A DNA stretch of 13,007 nucleotides from positions 1 to 13,007 of the forward strand of contig JAADYY010000728.1 of assembly GCA_010092805.1 (NCBI GenBank), read 5' to 3'. The DNA comes from Chloroflexota bacterium. Lineage in GTDB: Bacteria > Chloroflexota > Anaerolineae > Aggregatilineales > Phototrophicaceae. The position numbers and the translations under genes were made by a program. Below, in pieces: positions 13,002-13,007 of this stretch (position 1 is the stretch's first letter; each line of letters begins with the position of its first letter). The notes under the pieces were generated by a model. It was not told the DNA's origin. It made no database searches and was given only the letters and a program-made list of their open reading frames with translations.

Positions 13002-13007
13002 AGGAAA

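Noticed and set aside
1..13007. Defence system, prophage, toxin-antitoxin pair or transposase
   Set aside because: I saw no such signature genes on either strand. Apart from the hairpin at the right edge, the window reads as chromosomal metabolic and envelope genes.

Overview
This is a high-GC, densely packed bacterial window. It most likely comes from Chloroflexota, probably class Anaerolineae. That placement is inferred from style rather than from a marker gene: Thr/Pro-rich 'TPTATPT' linkers joined to SH3-like domains, a C-terminal CGDxxCN...CPxDC cysteine motif, tandem PPC domains on a secreted protein, a toast-rack-like lipoprotein, and frequent TTG/GTG starts. I see no tRNA, rRNA, CRISPR array or transposase gene.

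Region 1 (2-6776, + strand) is one long co-directional run. It begins with a 5'-truncated L-threonine aldolase and a CPBP-like membrane protein that has lost most of its catalytic residues. A six-gene block with no intergenic DNA follows (1821-6776): an RmlD-like dTDP-4-dehydrorhamnose reductase, a rhamnosyltransferase-like GT2, an ALG5/DPM-like GT2, ribonuclease HII, a capless HAD phosphatase and a GT4 glycosyltransferase. Its genes overlap by ATGA or GTGA, or by 41 bases in one case, so they are probably translationally coupled. The theme is building a surface or extracellular glycan, with the housekeeping gene rnhB and a HAD protein carried along. No flippase, polymerase, initiating phosphoglycosyltransferase or RmlA/B/C is present here.

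Region 2 (6791-8159, - strand) converges on region 1 with a 14-base gap. It holds a METTL7-like SAM methyltransferase followed by a lipoprotein with a Thr/Pro linker, an SH3-like domain and a four-cysteine tail.

Region 3 (8228-10977, + strand) is divergent from region 2. A short promoter region containing a perfect TATAAT separates them. It encodes a Wzz-like chain-length determinant without a kinase domain, coupled by ATGA to a 671-residue secreted protein with two C-terminal PPC domains.

Region 4 (10942-12960, - strand) holds a small three-helix membrane protein, whose 3' end overlaps the PPC gene tail-to-tail by 36 bases. Upstream of it is a coupled pair: a toast-rack-like lipoprotein and a KynB-type cyclase/kynurenine formamidase. 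A perfect 7-bp hairpin lies upstream of that pair at the window edge and resembles ends of IS200/IS605-type elements.

I found no clearly new defence or mobile system. The most interesting leads are the kinase-less Wzz/PPC gene pair, the lipoprotein/KynB pair, the degenerate CPBP protein and the rnhB gene inside a glycan operon.
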